This document shows positions 42,199 through 50,382 of a DNA stretch of 64,000 nucleotides, one piece after another (the stretch's first letter is position 1; each line of letters opens with the position of its first letter). Under the pieces are notes generated by a model. That model was not told where the DNA came from and made no database searches. It saw only the letters and a program-made list of their open reading frames with translations. The stretch comes from Fibrella aestuarina BUZ 2 (GTDB taxonomy: Bacteria > Bacteroidota > Bacteroidia > Cytophagales > Spirosomataceae): the NCBI RefSeq assembly GCF_000331105.1, contig NC_020054.1, forward strand, positions 4,804,555 through 4,868,554, given 5' to 3'. Made by a program: the position numbers and the translations under genes.

Positions 42199-43153
42199 CT
42201 GGTCGAACCGCACCGAAGACGGTCGATTACTGCCGCAGGCAATGGACCCCAAGCTCGCTGCTGAATCGCAGGAAATTCACCAGAAGGCGCGTATGAAAGC
42301 CCAGGGCACGCCTAAACCGGTAGCTAACTCAGGTGCAGCGGCCGAAGCCCCGACGCTCACCGAGTTTCAGAAAGAGTACCGCCGCAATCTTAACCAGCCG
42401 CTAACCCAGACGCCGTTCGAGAAAGCGATGGCCGCGCTGGAGCGTCGCTACCCGGTCGACGAGGTCTACGTCAGCCCGATCACGTACGAGGAGGCCAGTA
42501 AGCTGTTCAAGACGATCATGCGTGGAGAGCTCGCCCGTATCGGCCGGACGCCGTATTACACAGCCGCCGACAGTGTCGTCATCAAAGGCTTGTTGCTCTG
42601 GCTGTTACGTGATCGCACCTCGCCTTACGATCTACACCGGGGGATCTTCCTGCATGGTCAACCCGGTTTGGGTAAGTCGCTGATTTTTCGGGCGCTGAAA
42701 ATTCTGGCGGCCAACGTACCGCTCCCCGACCGACTATTCAACATGGCTTCGACGAAAGGGCTGCTGGGCGACATCAGCATCACGAAGGAATTCGGATCGC
42801 TGACCCGCTATAAATCGGGTTGCTGGCTGCTCGACGACCTGATGGACGAGAAAGACGGCGAGTCGGCTGCTTACGCCGAACGCATGGACGTGCTGGACTG
42901 GCTGCTGACCGAGCGGGCTAAGGTGTTCGTCGAAAAAGGGCTGTTTACGCTGTTTACGTCCAACAAAGGCAAAGACGATATCGAGCTACACTACGGCACC
43001 CGCATCGCTGATCGCTTCGAGGAGCTGGTGACGTTCGTCGAACTAACCGGGGCCACCAAACGCCCGGTTCAGACTGGTGTGCCATCGCCAACCAATGCAA
43101 CGCCTGAGAGCAATGAAGGCAACAATGATGCTAATTTGACTCTCAATAGCTAA
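42095..43153 (+). CDS. DnaC/DnaI-like helicase loader ATPase
   Basis: A 352-residue AAA+ ATPase. Walker A is LHGQPGLGKS (~residue 190), Walker B is CWLLDDLMDE, and sensor 1 is LFTLFTSNKG, followed by the Arg-finger region TRIADRFEEL. It probably loads the host helicase at the phage origin with the upstream O-like protein. The N-terminal ~100 residues are low complexity. The start at 42095 overlaps the initiator by 104 nt; a later ATG at 42242 is possible. Confidence 0.85.
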   Translation: MQKKTPSLTPEQAAEPNSTDQPLSETTSASTATSNWSNRTEDGRLLPQAMDPKLAAESQEIHQKARMKAQGTPKPVANSGAAAEAPTLTEFQKEYRRNLNQPLTQTPFEKAMAALERRYPVDEVYVSPITYEEASKLFKTIMRGELARIGRTPYYTAADSVVIKGLLLWLLRDRTSPYDLHRGIFLHGQPGLGKSLIFRALKILAANVPLPDRLFNMASTKGLLGDISITKEFGSLTRYKSGCWLLDDLMDEKDGESAAYAERMDVLDWLLTERAKVFVEKGLFTLFTSNKGKDDIELHYGTRIADRFEELVTFVELTGATKRPVQTGVPSPTNATPESNEGNNDANLTLNS

Positions 43154-43169
43154 AATTATTTTCATTATT

Positions 43170-43187
43170 GTTGCTATTGAGAGCAAT
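43170..43187. promoter_or_regulatory. Operator palindrome GTTGCTATTGAGAGCAAT
   Basis: Same operator class as at 40041, 41064 and 50892. Its TTG at 43171 lies 21 nt upstream of a TAnnTTTG box, so it overlaps the -33 region of a promoter. This gives a direct means of repression. Confidence 0.8.
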
Positions 43188-43194
43188 TAATTAG

Positions 43195-43202
43195 TACTTT
43201 TG
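43195..43202 (+). promoter_or_regulatory. Promoter -7 box TACTTTTG
   Basis: TACTTTTG matches TAnnTTTG, with TTG at 43171-43173 as a -33 box (21-nt spacing). It lies 19 nt before the small gene at 43222 and should start the long early operon up to about 53.5 kb. Confidence 0.7.
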
Positions 43203-43221
43203 AACAAGAAACAACATCAAT

Positions 43222-43368
43222 ATGAGTACCCGCAAGCCCCTCGTTTACAAGCCGGACACGCCCCAGAAGCCGATGTCCGATATGAACAGAAACCTGCTGT
43301 TTCTGCTTTACGGCGGTATCGCACTAGTCATTGCTGCCTGCGGGCTTCACTCCTGCGCCTACAGTTAG
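43222..43368 (+). CDS. Small membrane protein, 48 residues
   Basis: MSTRKPLVYKPDTP at the N-terminus is followed by one membrane span (LLFLLYGGIALVIAACG) and a short Cys-containing tail. It is the first gene after the operator-promoter pair and is spaced 4 nt from the next start. No family recognised. The frame lies between well-defined signals, which supports that it is translated. Confidence 0.6.
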   Translation: MSTRKPLVYKPDTPQKPMSDMNRNLLFLLYGGIALVIAACGLHSCAYS

Positions 43369-43372
43369 TGGC

Positions 43373-43825
43373 ATGACCGATCGGGAAACCCAGTTTCAAA
43401 TCGTTTGCGTACGCTGGTTCCGCGAACTCGCCTATCGCCCTTTCGCCCGTCTGCTGTACCACGTTCCCAACGGTGGGAAGCGAACCAAAGCGGAAGCGGG
43501 TATTTTCAAGGCGATGGGCGTTCAGCCTGGCACTCCCGATCTGCACCTTGCCCTGGCCCGCTGCGGGTATCACTCTCTCTACATCGAGCTAAAGGCAAAG
43601 GGCAACGACCTCGATCCGGAGCAGTTTACCCAGATCGAGCTACTCCAGGCCCAGGGCCATCTGGTCCGCGTGATCTGGGATGACCTCGATGCCTTCATTG
43701 CGCTGGTCACGGCTTACATCAACAATGCGCCGTTGGACCAGATCGTCTACCCGCAACCACCCGGCCGAAGCGCCGGAGCCCTCTTATCACTGGCGCGTTC
43801 TCAGCGAAAACGTCGCCGCTTCTAA
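43373..43825 (+). CDS. VRR-NUC domain nuclease
   Basis: A 150-residue protein with the virus-type replication-repair nuclease fold. It shows VPNGGKRTKAEAGIFKAMG, the metal motif GTPDLHLALA, the ExK in LYIELKAKG, and Gln/Glu in PEQFTQIELLQ. Such nucleases cut branched DNA such as Holliday junctions or flaps in phage replication and repair. The start at 43373 is preferred over an upstream non-ATG extension. Confidence 0.85.
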   Translation: MTDRETQFQIVCVRWFRELAYRPFARLLYHVPNGGKRTKAEAGIFKAMGVQPGTPDLHLALARCGYHSLYIELKAKGNDLDPEQFTQIELLQAQGHLVRVIWDDLDAFIALVTAYINNAPLDQIVYPQPPGRSAGALLSLARSQRKRRRF

Positions 43826-43832
43826 CCTCAAC

Positions 43833-44678
43833 ATGGGTGAATTGTCCAAAATCGAATGGCTCCGACCTCGTCGGGCCGATGGCACGGCTATGCCCGGCCA
43901 CACCGCCAATTTGTGGTGGGGCTGTGAGCATGTCCACGCCGGTTGCGACAACTGTTACGCCGAACGCTGGTCGAAACGCTACGAACCCGTAGGCCTGTGG
44001 GACAAGGAAACCCCGCGCCGCATGATGATCAAAGGCGTCTGGGATCAGCTTAGAAGCTGGCAACGGCACGCCGCCGCGCTCGGCGAGATTCACCGGGTCT
44101 TTACCGGCAGTATGATGGATATCGCCGAGAAATCACAGATGCTGGTCGACCGAGAGGGCGCAAAAATCGTGTTGCCGGGAGGCTTCGAGATTCCGATGAT
44201 GACGGCGGATCTGCGGGTTCGCTATTTCGAGCAGGTCGTGCCGGCAACGCCCAATCTGGAACATCTGCTCTTATCGAAACGCCCGAGCAACTACAACAAA
44301 GTCGTTCCACAGACCTGGCTCACCAAGCCGCCCGTCAACGTCATGTTCGGGGCTTCGGTGGTCAGCCCTAAAACGTTAACGCTGGTTGATCAGCTTCGGC
44401 GCGTGAAGGGTCGGCGGTTTCTCAGCATCGAACCCCAGCTGGAGCTGATCGACGCGATCGATCTGACCGGTATCGACTGGGTGATCAACGGCGGTGAGTC
44501 TGGCCCGCTACGTCGCCCGTTCAACACGGACTGGGCCCGCCGCCTGCGCGATATCTGCCGCGAGCAGGGCGTTCCTTTCTTTTTCAAGCAGGTCGACAAA
44601 GTGCTTCCGATTCCCGACGACCTGCTGATCCACGAGTTCCCCGTTCTCCCCTATCAACCCTTGCAACATGCCGCTTAA
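43833..44678 (+). CDS. Phage Gp37/Gp68 family three-Cys protein (DUF5131)
   Basis: A 281-residue protein with the family motif NLWWGCEHVHAGCDNCYAER, a Cys-x7-Cys-x2-Cys pattern that may bind an Fe-S cluster or metal. LLLSKRPSNYNKVVP, VMFGASVVSPKTL, FLSIEPQLELI and WVINGGESGPLRRPF follow, all typical. The biochemical role is not established. In many genomes it is paired with a TcmP partner; no such gene is seen here. I start at the ATG 52 codons into the longer frame, where homology begins. Confidence 0.85.
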   Translation: MGELSKIEWLRPRRADGTAMPGHTANLWWGCEHVHAGCDNCYAERWSKRYEPVGLWDKETPRRMMIKGVWDQLRSWQRHAAALGEIHRVFTGSMMDIAEKSQMLVDREGAKIVLPGGFEIPMMTADLRVRYFEQVVPATPNLEHLLLSKRPSNYNKVVPQTWLTKPPVNVMFGASVVSPKTLTLVDQLRRVKGRRFLSIEPQLELIDAIDLTGIDWVINGGESGPLRRPFNTDWARRLRDICREQGVPFFFKQVDKVLPIPDDLLIHEFPVLPYQPLQHAA

Positions 44679-45051
44679 CGACGATCAAATCAGCGCACTA
44701 GCCGCTGACAACATGGGGGCGATGGCCTTTTTGCTGGAGCTGAACCACAGCCGCTACAACGCTGATCGGGCCATTATCCTGGCCGCACTGACGCAAATGC
44801 CGACCGTGAAAGGCCCCGATCTGTACGTCCTGTGGTCGACGCTCTGCGACCGCAACGTGGATACGGTCGTGCACCTGGTTCGCCATTGCCCCTTCGAGGT
44901 GCTGGCCCAGGCCTGCGCCCGGTACGACCAGTCGAGCCGTGAGCTGGTGGCACCTTATCTGCCGCTCAGCCATCGTTCCCGGCCCAATCCGACTACACTC
45001 GTTCGTAAACCCATCACTCAACCCAATGGCTCATCCACTCACCGTCCCTGA
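44668..45051 (+). CDS. Hypothetical phage protein
   Basis: A 127-residue protein with a helical N-terminal half (LNDDQISALAADNMGAMAFL; YNADRAIILAALTQM) and a Pro/Ser/Thr-rich tail. No family recognised. It overlaps the Gp37/Gp68 gene by 11 nt and the next gene by 26 nt, so it is part of a tightly coupled operon. Confidence 0.6.
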   Translation: MPLNDDQISALAADNMGAMAFLLELNHSRYNADRAIILAALTQMPTVKGPDLYVLWSTLCDRNVDTVVHLVRHCPFEVLAQACARYDQSSRELVAPYLPLSHRSRPNPTTLVRKPITQPNGSSTHRP

Positions 45052-45640
45052 TTCGCTGAAGCATCTGACAGTTCAGAAAGGCTACCCCGTTCCGTACTTC
45101 GTCGCTTATCCGACGAAAGACGAGCAGGGCCAGCCGGCGGCTGATTTCCGCTATGCGGACCCGCTCAAACTGGTCAACAGCATTCGCGGCGACAAATGCT
45201 TTGTCTGCGGCAAACCGCTGGCCAAGGATCGATACCTGATCGCGGGCCCGGAGGGCTTGAAGAACCGGATACATACCGACATGCCGATGCACGAGGCCTG
45301 CGCCCGGTTCTCGCTCACCACCTGCCCGCACCTGGTGTATGAACGCGCCGATCGCCGAACCAGCAACGAGGTAGCCACCCAGCAGATCGAAGGCCAGGCC
45401 CTGCAAAAACCCGGCGAATTCTATCTGGTACGGCTTTTCAATTACGGCTTCATCCTCGATGGCGGGGCGGTGTACATCAATTTTCAACCGTCTGCCGTCG
45501 AGCGCTGGCACTACGTCGATGGCCGGCTCGTCGCTGACGGACAGGGCTGGCAACGACGGCCCGACTTCCTGCAATGGATGCGCCCCGCCATGGTGCCGCG
45601 CAATCACCTGATCGCAAAACTGAAACGCCTGTATCTATGA
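45026..45640 (+). CDS. Phage protein with Cys/His metal site
   Basis: A 204-residue protein. A CxxC (DKCFVCGKPLAKDRYL) and a later His/Cys pair (MPMHEACARFSLTTCPHL) make a likely zinc site in residues ~60-110. Similar CxxCG...HxxCA...CP patterns occur in uncharacterised phage proteins. The C-terminal half is Trp/Tyr-rich. The start is placed at MAHPLTVPDSLKHL (45026). No function can be stated. Confidence 0.65.
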   Translation: MAHPLTVPDSLKHLTVQKGYPVPYFVAYPTKDEQGQPAADFRYADPLKLVNSIRGDKCFVCGKPLAKDRYLIAGPEGLKNRIHTDMPMHEACARFSLTTCPHLVYERADRRTSNEVATQQIEGQALQKPGEFYLVRLFNYGFILDGGAVYINFQPSAVERWHYVDGRLVADGQGWQRRPDFLQWMRPAMVPRNHLIAKLKRLYL

Positions 45641-46083
45641 AAACCGCCCAATTTGTACGCACGCTCTCAGTCGGTGATGGCTGGCGGTCTGATGCGACGG
45701 TTCATCTGTATAAGCTCAGTGAGCCGCATTCGTACACCCCTCCGCCGTTCGAGGCCAAGCCTGCCCGCGGACCCGGTCACATCGTTCCCCAGGGCACGAA
45801 ACAGCCGGTATTGACTCATTATCTGGCGGTCAGTTCGCACCCGTTCAACCGCATCACCAGTCAGCCCGAAACCATCGTGATCTGCACGGATGAAACGGGC
45901 CGCCCGCCGTCGATCCATCGAATGGCCATTCAGGCGAAGCGTCCTTACGAAATGGCCTTTGCCGACGTGCTGAATGACCTTGGTTACGCCCAGGTGTTCC
46001 TTGATCTGGCAACCGGGCCAGATACACAGGTTACAATACCCCTCTCAGTTCAAACCCAATCCCCCGACACGCCATGTCAGTAG
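45637..46083 (+). CDS. Hypothetical phage protein
   Basis: A 148-residue protein beginning MKTAQFVRTLSVGDGWRSDA. It contains YLAVSSHPFNRITSQPETIVIC, consistent with a small beta-rich fold. No domain recognised. Its ATG overlaps the preceding stop (ATGA), and its end overlaps the next start by 10 nt, so translation is likely coupled along the operon. Confidence 0.6.
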   Translation: MKTAQFVRTLSVGDGWRSDATVHLYKLSEPHSYTPPPFEAKPARGPGHIVPQGTKQPVLTHYLAVSSHPFNRITSQPETIVICTDETGRPPSIHRMAIQAKRPYEMAFADVLNDLGYAQVFLDLATGPDTQVTIPLSVQTQSPDTPCQ

Positions 46084-47084
46084 CGCTCACTCCGATTGAT
46101 AACGAACGTATGTATCTGGTCGTCAATCCTGACGGAACGGCTGAGCCCTCGACGCTCACCACCGACTACCAGTCCACAATGGCCCTGCTTTCCCTCTACG
46201 ACCAACACGGCATCGGTAAGCCAGTCGCCGAAACCTTCGAGGATGGGGCGCAGATCCTTCCGGTTCGGGTAACGATTCAGCCAGACGGTACCGCTGACGA
46301 CGCCCTGGCGGCCGCAGGGGCAGCGGTCGGTTCCGACGAAACGGTGCTTTACCTTGCCCGGCTCCTGGCCACCGTCAGCATGTCCATCCGTGAACTAACC
46401 TGGGACCGCTACGTCGATGACGGTGAGGGCGGGTACGAGTTTTTTGGCTGGTTGCCCCGAACCGATGGCCAGCGTGATTTCCTGCTGATCATGGTCTATC
46501 CCGGCGTAGGGTTGTCTTTCACGACGAGTTCGGCGAAGTACTCGAAGCGGATCGCACAGGCGCTTGGTCTGGACGATACGCCGCATAACCCGTGCACGCC
46601 CATCGCTGACTTATTCGGGCGGGCGGATGAGATCGAACACCGCCTCAATAACGGTGCAGCACCTCCGGTCGATGAGTCGAAAAAGGAAGTACTGGATACG
46701 GTTATTTCGGAAATCATCGCCGCTCATACCGAGCCGTTGCGGTACCGCCAGGCGACGTATGCCACGTACCCGTTGGAGGACCAGCCCCTGGGCAAAATTC
46801 GCCTGACCTGTGGCGAAGGGCCGGGCGAAGGTATCTGGGTCGCCCGGCCGGCCGGAGCCGATCACGTCGTGTTGCAAAACGACGCGCTCAACTTTTACCC
46901 GAACAAAAGTATCGGCGTCATCCTGCCGACAACCGGCAACAATTACGACGCCACGAACCTGCTCAACGAGGGCGTCCTTGATCTGCATCCCGAAGCCTGG
47001 CAGCAATACCTCGAGCACGGCCTGATCGACGCCAGTGGCCGCTGGCTTGGCCCTTCACAACCCGTAACTTCTAGCCAATCCTAA
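46074..47084 (+). CDS. Hypothetical phage protein, 336 residues
   Basis: The N-terminal part resembles the short DUF3846-like style of phage proteins (MYLVVNPDGTAEPSTL), but I cannot confirm that. The middle has an acidic, aromatic region (WDRYVDDGEGGYEFFGWL), and the C-terminal part has VVLQNDALNFYPNKSIGVILP. No catalytic motif is evident. It directly precedes the RNA ligase gene with a 3-nt gap. Confidence 0.6.
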   Translation: MSVALTPIDNERMYLVVNPDGTAEPSTLTTDYQSTMALLSLYDQHGIGKPVAETFEDGAQILPVRVTIQPDGTADDALAAAGAAVGSDETVLYLARLLATVSMSIRELTWDRYVDDGEGGYEFFGWLPRTDGQRDFLLIMVYPGVGLSFTTSSAKYSKRIAQALGLDDTPHNPCTPIADLFGRADEIEHRLNNGAAPPVDESKKEVLDTVISEIIAAHTEPLRYRQATYATYPLEDQPLGKIRLTCGEGPGEGIWVARPAGADHVVLQNDALNFYPNKSIGVILPTTGNNYDATNLLNEGVLDLHPEAWQQYLEHGLIDASGRWLGPSQPVTSSQS

Positions 47085-47087
47085 CGC

Positions 47088-47960
47088 ATGCTGTCCATGA
47101 ATCTGGTAGACCTCATTGCTGAGTACGGCAAGGACCGGCTCAACTCGCTCACTAAGTTTCCATCCATTCTGACGCTCCATGGCATAGGCGACCGGGGGCG
47201 ACTAACAGACCAATTGACAACGACGTTCGATCCGGACGAGCCGTTGCTGGTTCGGGAAAAAGTCGATGGTACCAACGTCCGTATCCTGATCACGAGCCCT
47301 ACTGCCTACACGGTCGATTATATCGTTGGCTCCCGGGAGTCGCTGCTGCACCGGGCCGGCGAAACGATGTACGACCCGTCGGTGGGTATCGTTGACTGGC
47401 TTCAGGAATTACGGATCCTGCCGTTGCTGGCCCAGTTGAAACCAGTCACGCATGACGTCGCCCTGCGCGTTGTCTACGGTGAACTGTATGGGGGCAACGT
47501 CGGCGCCAGCGCGAAGCAGTACGGGAAGCAGCACGCTGACTTTCGGATCTTCGACGTGACGGACTATCGCCCAGACCAGCTTAAGGAGCTATTAGCCTAC
47601 ACCCCCGCCGAGCTGTCACAGTGGCGGGAACGGGAAACGTACGAAGGCATTGTGTACGGCCAGCCCTTTCTGACCCACCAACAGGTAAGAGACTTGCTGG
47701 GTCCGACCGTTTTCAAAGGCATACCAATTCTCAAGACGAACCGGGCGTGCCACTGGATCGGCACCGACGCCCAACCGATGAGCCATGCTGATGTACTGGA
47801 GCGGCTACGGGCGACACTGCCGCTGTCGCGCTGCATCATCGGTGGCGACGCGTTGGGCAAAGCCGAGGGGGTCATCCTGACCGACGCTACCCGATCCAAG
47901 ATCGTCAAGGTCCGTTTCGAGGACTACGAGCGGACCCTGCGCAGCTCGACGCACCGCTGA
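47088..47960 (+). CDS. ATP-dependent RNA ligase (Rnl2-like)
   Basis: A 290-residue covalent nucleotidyltransferase. Motif I holds the adenylated Lys58 in REKVDGTNVRI. Other motifs are VVYGELYGG and FRIFDV (III/IIIa), EGVILTD (IV) and SKIVKVRFEDYERT (V). The motifs fit the RNA_ligase family that includes T4 Rnl2. Phage RNA ligases repair tRNAs cut by host anticodon nucleases. No polynucleotide kinase is seen beside it. A second ATG at 47097 could be the true start. Confidence 0.82.
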   Translation: MLSMNLVDLIAEYGKDRLNSLTKFPSILTLHGIGDRGRLTDQLTTTFDPDEPLLVREKVDGTNVRILITSPTAYTVDYIVGSRESLLHRAGETMYDPSVGIVDWLQELRILPLLAQLKPVTHDVALRVVYGELYGGNVGASAKQYGKQHADFRIFDVTDYRPDQLKELLAYTPAELSQWRERETYEGIVYGQPFLTHQQVRDLLGPTVFKGIPILKTNRACHWIGTDAQPMSHADVLERLRATLPLSRCIIGGDALGKAEGVILTDATRSKIVKVRFEDYERTLRSSTHR

Positions 47961-47997
47961 TCACACCTCATCATCAGTATCAAATCGCCCCCGAACA

Positions 47998-48213
47998 ATG
48001 GCAATCAACGATCAGAAAATTGAGCCCAACGACCGGGTTCAAGTCACGCTCACAGACCGGTTCGGCAAAACGAACGGCTTTTCCGGTACGGTCATCCGCT
48101 GGAACCCGGCGGGTACACTGAAGGTCCAGAGCGACCATGCCGGCAGTAAGCAACGCATTAAGAATGTGTCATCCGACAACGTGCGCCTCATCGCCAAAGC
48201 TCCTAAGTCATGA
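47998..48213 (+). CDS. Small SH3/KOW-like phage protein
   Basis: A 71-residue, Lys-rich protein with a beta-barrel pattern: DRVQVTLTDRFGKTNGFSGT, then VIRWNPAGTLKVQSDHAGSK, then NVRLI. It could bind nucleic acid, but this is inferred from charge and pattern only. Its stop overlaps the next start (ATGA). Confidence 0.6.
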   Translation: MAINDQKIEPNDRVQVTLTDRFGKTNGFSGTVIRWNPAGTLKVQSDHAGSKQRIKNVSSDNVRLIAKAPKS

Positions 48214-48560
48214 CCCACCACCTTAGCTACAACATCCGGGTGAGCGTCAGCGTCGAAGCCGCCCCGGTTTTTCAACTCGAATACCGATCGACGATCCGGA
48301 TCGGTCGGCTTCGACTCTATTACTGGGCCATGATCCGGGAACAGGAAGCGCTGCCCGCCGACGGCGTCGAGCTGACGCGTACCCTGGCCAGCGTCGGCCA
48401 GTTTATGCTCGATCAGGAGCTGCAATCGGAAAGTCGGCTCACCCGGCGACGCGCTCGTCAACTCGCTATTCGGAAGCGACGCCAGTACTGGCAGCGGCTT
48501 ACCCACTGGCTCAAGGCCTTCACAACGTCCCCTTCCCCATTTATCTCTAATCCGTTTTAA
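48210..48560 (+). CDS. Hypothetical phage protein, basic
   Basis: A 116-residue protein with a beta-type N-terminal half (YNIRVSVSVEAAPVFQLEYR) and a strongly basic helix (RLTRRRARQLAIRKRRQYWQ) that may contact nucleic acid. No family recognised. It is coupled to the preceding gene by a 4-nt overlap and is 1 nt from the DUF4494 gene. Confidence 0.6.
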   Translation: MTHHLSYNIRVSVSVEAAPVFQLEYRSTIRIGRLRLYYWAMIREQEALPADGVELTRTLASVGQFMLDQELQSESRLTRRRARQLAIRKRRQYWQRLTHWLKAFTTSPSPFISNPF

Positions 48561-48561
48561 T

Positions 48562-49092
48562 ATGCCAACCTGGTTTTATGGCGCCATCGCCTTCCAACAA
48601 ACCGACGACTCCGTAGCCGTCGACACTCAAAAAGACGGCTCGCCCGAAGCGCCGAAGATGAAAAAGGTCACCGAAGCGTATCTGTTCGATGCGGTTTCGT
48701 ATACCGATGCGGAGGCCCGGCTTTACGCCTGGATTGCCGATAACACCCCCGATTTCGAGATCACGGCCCTGCGGCCGATGCGACTCAGCGACGTCTTCCA
48801 GATCGATAAGGAAGTTGGCGAAGGCATCGATGGGGAGACCTGGTACCGCTGCAAGACCTATTACATGACCGAAGACGACAAGGGCCGGTCGAAGAAGGTC
48901 GCCAGCGCCATGCTGATCAACGCGCATAACGTGCAGCAGGCGGTCGAGCGACTGACCGAAAAGCTGAGCACCATGCTGGTCCCGGTCGTGATCACCGACG
49001 TCAATACGACCCCGATCCTGGACGTGGTACCGTACGCAGCCATCGACCTGCCGCAGCCGAAGCCTGCACAACCCGAAGCAACGCCGGTTTAG
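48562..49092 (+). CDS. DUF4494 family protein
   Basis: A 176-residue protein with the DUF4494 pattern: WFYGAIAFQQTDD, KKVTEAYLFDAVSYTDAEAR, FEITALRPMRLSDVF, WYRCKTYYMTEDDKGRSKK and a C-terminal AHNVQQAVERL. The family is common in Bacteroidota phages and mobile elements; its function is unknown. It overlaps the tail of a convergent minus-strand ORF by 4 nt. Confidence 0.82.
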   Translation: MPTWFYGAIAFQQTDDSVAVDTQKDGSPEAPKMKKVTEAYLFDAVSYTDAEARLYAWIADNTPDFEITALRPMRLSDVFQIDKEVGEGIDGETWYRCKTYYMTEDDKGRSKKVASAMLINAHNVQQAVERLTEKLSTMLVPVVITDVNTTPILDVVPYAAIDLPQPKPAQPEATPV

Positions 49093-49313
49093 GCCGGCCG
49101 CTGGGAGTAGGCCAGTACGCGCAGTAGTACTTCCCGCTGCGTGTCAGCGCCCGGCAGATTAGCCCGAATCCGGGCTTTGGCCAACTCGATCATCTCAGGC
49201 ATGTTGTTGGTAGACTCGAAGGAGAAATACTGAACGTACCCTGCCTCGCCTAGGTCGAGCTGGTCTACCGCTGCAAACAATTCGTCATCTGTCACAGCCC
49301 CAAAATTACGCAT
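49089..49313 (-). CDS. Small minus-strand ORF in the early operon
   Basis: A 74-residue frame reading MRNFGAVTDDELFAAVDQLD and ending in EVLLRVLAYSQRP. Composition and periodicity look protein-like and helical, and the plus strand has no other gene in this 220-nt slot. Its ATG abuts the ATG of the plus-strand gene at 49314, with no room for a promoter between them. It may be a real antisense-oriented gene or a remnant. Confidence 0.4.
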   Translation of the reverse strand: MRNFGAVTDDELFAAVDQLDLGEAGYVQYFSFESTNNMPEMIELAKARIRANLPGADTQREVLLRVLAYSQRPA

Positions 49314-49847
49314 ATGGATCTGTCCCTTGAGAAACGGACCTACGAGTTATTACGTGATATCGCGTTGCCTAACAAATACATGCGGGCAGGTACCCGGAAA
49401 ACCGGGGCGGAATGGATTGCCCTGGGCTACGCTCAGTCAGGTACTCGTCAGGTCCTGTGCCCGCGCTGGTTTCGGGACCTCACCACCGCGCCAACGGTAA
49501 TTCAAGACCCGCTGAAGGCGTTCTGCCGGGATGTACTGGCCGAGCATGGGCTGTACTCCCTTACGTTCATTGATGCCGCTGCCGAGTGCGTTCGGCGCGC
49601 CCAGACGATTCCACCCCCGCCGCCGGTCAGAGCCGCTGTTCCGGTTTGTGAGATGACCTGCTCGACTCGGCTTTTCAATATCCTGTGTGGCCGTTTCAGC
49701 CGTGATAAAAGGGGCTTTACGCTGGTCGACTGCCTAGCCAACGGCTTAACGAAAACGCAATTTATGCGGTGCAACAACGCAGGAAAGGCGACCCTGACCG
49801 AACTGGAGAATCTGCTTAAAACAAACGACTTGGAACTACCCCTTTAA
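49314..49847 (+). CDS. Phage protein with RNAP alpha-CTD-like HhH domain
   Basis: A 177-residue protein. The C-terminal ~55 residues (STRLFNILCGRF, FTLVDCLANGLTKTQFMR, then NNAGKATLTELENLL) match the helix-hairpin-helix pattern of the RNA polymerase alpha C-terminal domain, which binds UP elements and activators. The N-terminal region (YELLRDIALPNKYMRAGT) and a Pro stretch are not recognised. It could modify host transcription. The call rests on pattern, not on a profile search. Confidence 0.55.
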   Translation: MDLSLEKRTYELLRDIALPNKYMRAGTRKTGAEWIALGYAQSGTRQVLCPRWFRDLTTAPTVIQDPLKAFCRDVLAEHGLYSLTFIDAAAECVRRAQTIPPPPPVRAAVPVCEMTCSTRLFNILCGRFSRDKRGFTLVDCLANGLTKTQFMRCNNAGKATLTELENLLKTNDLELPL

Positions 49848-49919
49848 CCTGATCGCCAAACGCAATCTGTGCCAGCGGCGATACTCAATCAATCCAGAAC
49901 TTTTATCATAAACGCAACC

Positions 49920-50357
49920 ATGGACCAACCAACTTACAAACTGGCCGATCACCTGCATTTCGACCGCACCGGCACCCAGAATTTTTTTGATGTGCCGCAG
50001 GCCTGGGTCGATACCATCAATAAGACGATCGGCGAACTGGCCGGAGCGGCTATTCAGGCGAAAGCCGTCGATGTGCCGCTCACCGACCAAGACCTGACGC
50101 TAATGATGGTCCCCATCCGGGACCATCTGGAGCAGCAGTACGGCCCCTTTACGTTCCCCCAGCTGCTGTCCGTTACCAACGCGATCACGTTTTATTACGC
50201 CTCGCTGATGGGCTTTAACGGAGGCTATGAACGCGGGCGAATTGCGGGGCTGACCGCCAATGTAATCAGCAGTATTTCGATCAAAGGCGTGGATCTTGTC
50301 AACGCTCAAAACCGGCCAGGCTCAGGCCCATTTACGCCGCCCAAAGCCGAAGCATAG
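49920..50357 (+). CDS. Hypothetical phage protein
   Basis: A 145-residue protein starting MDQPTYKLADHLHFDRTGTQ. Its hydrophobic central segment (PQLLSVTNAITFYYASLMGF, NGGYERGRIAGLTANVI) may pack as helices. No family recognised. The ATG at 49920 is preferred to the upstream non-ATG extension. Confidence 0.6.
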   Translation: MDQPTYKLADHLHFDRTGTQNFFDVPQAWVDTINKTIGELAGAAIQAKAVDVPLTDQDLTLMMVPIRDHLEQQYGPFTFPQLLSVTNAITFYYASLMGFNGGYERGRIAGLTANVISSISIKGVDLVNAQNRPGSGPFTPPKAEA

Positions 50358-50382
50358 ACCATAAAAAGACTGATAAACAGTA

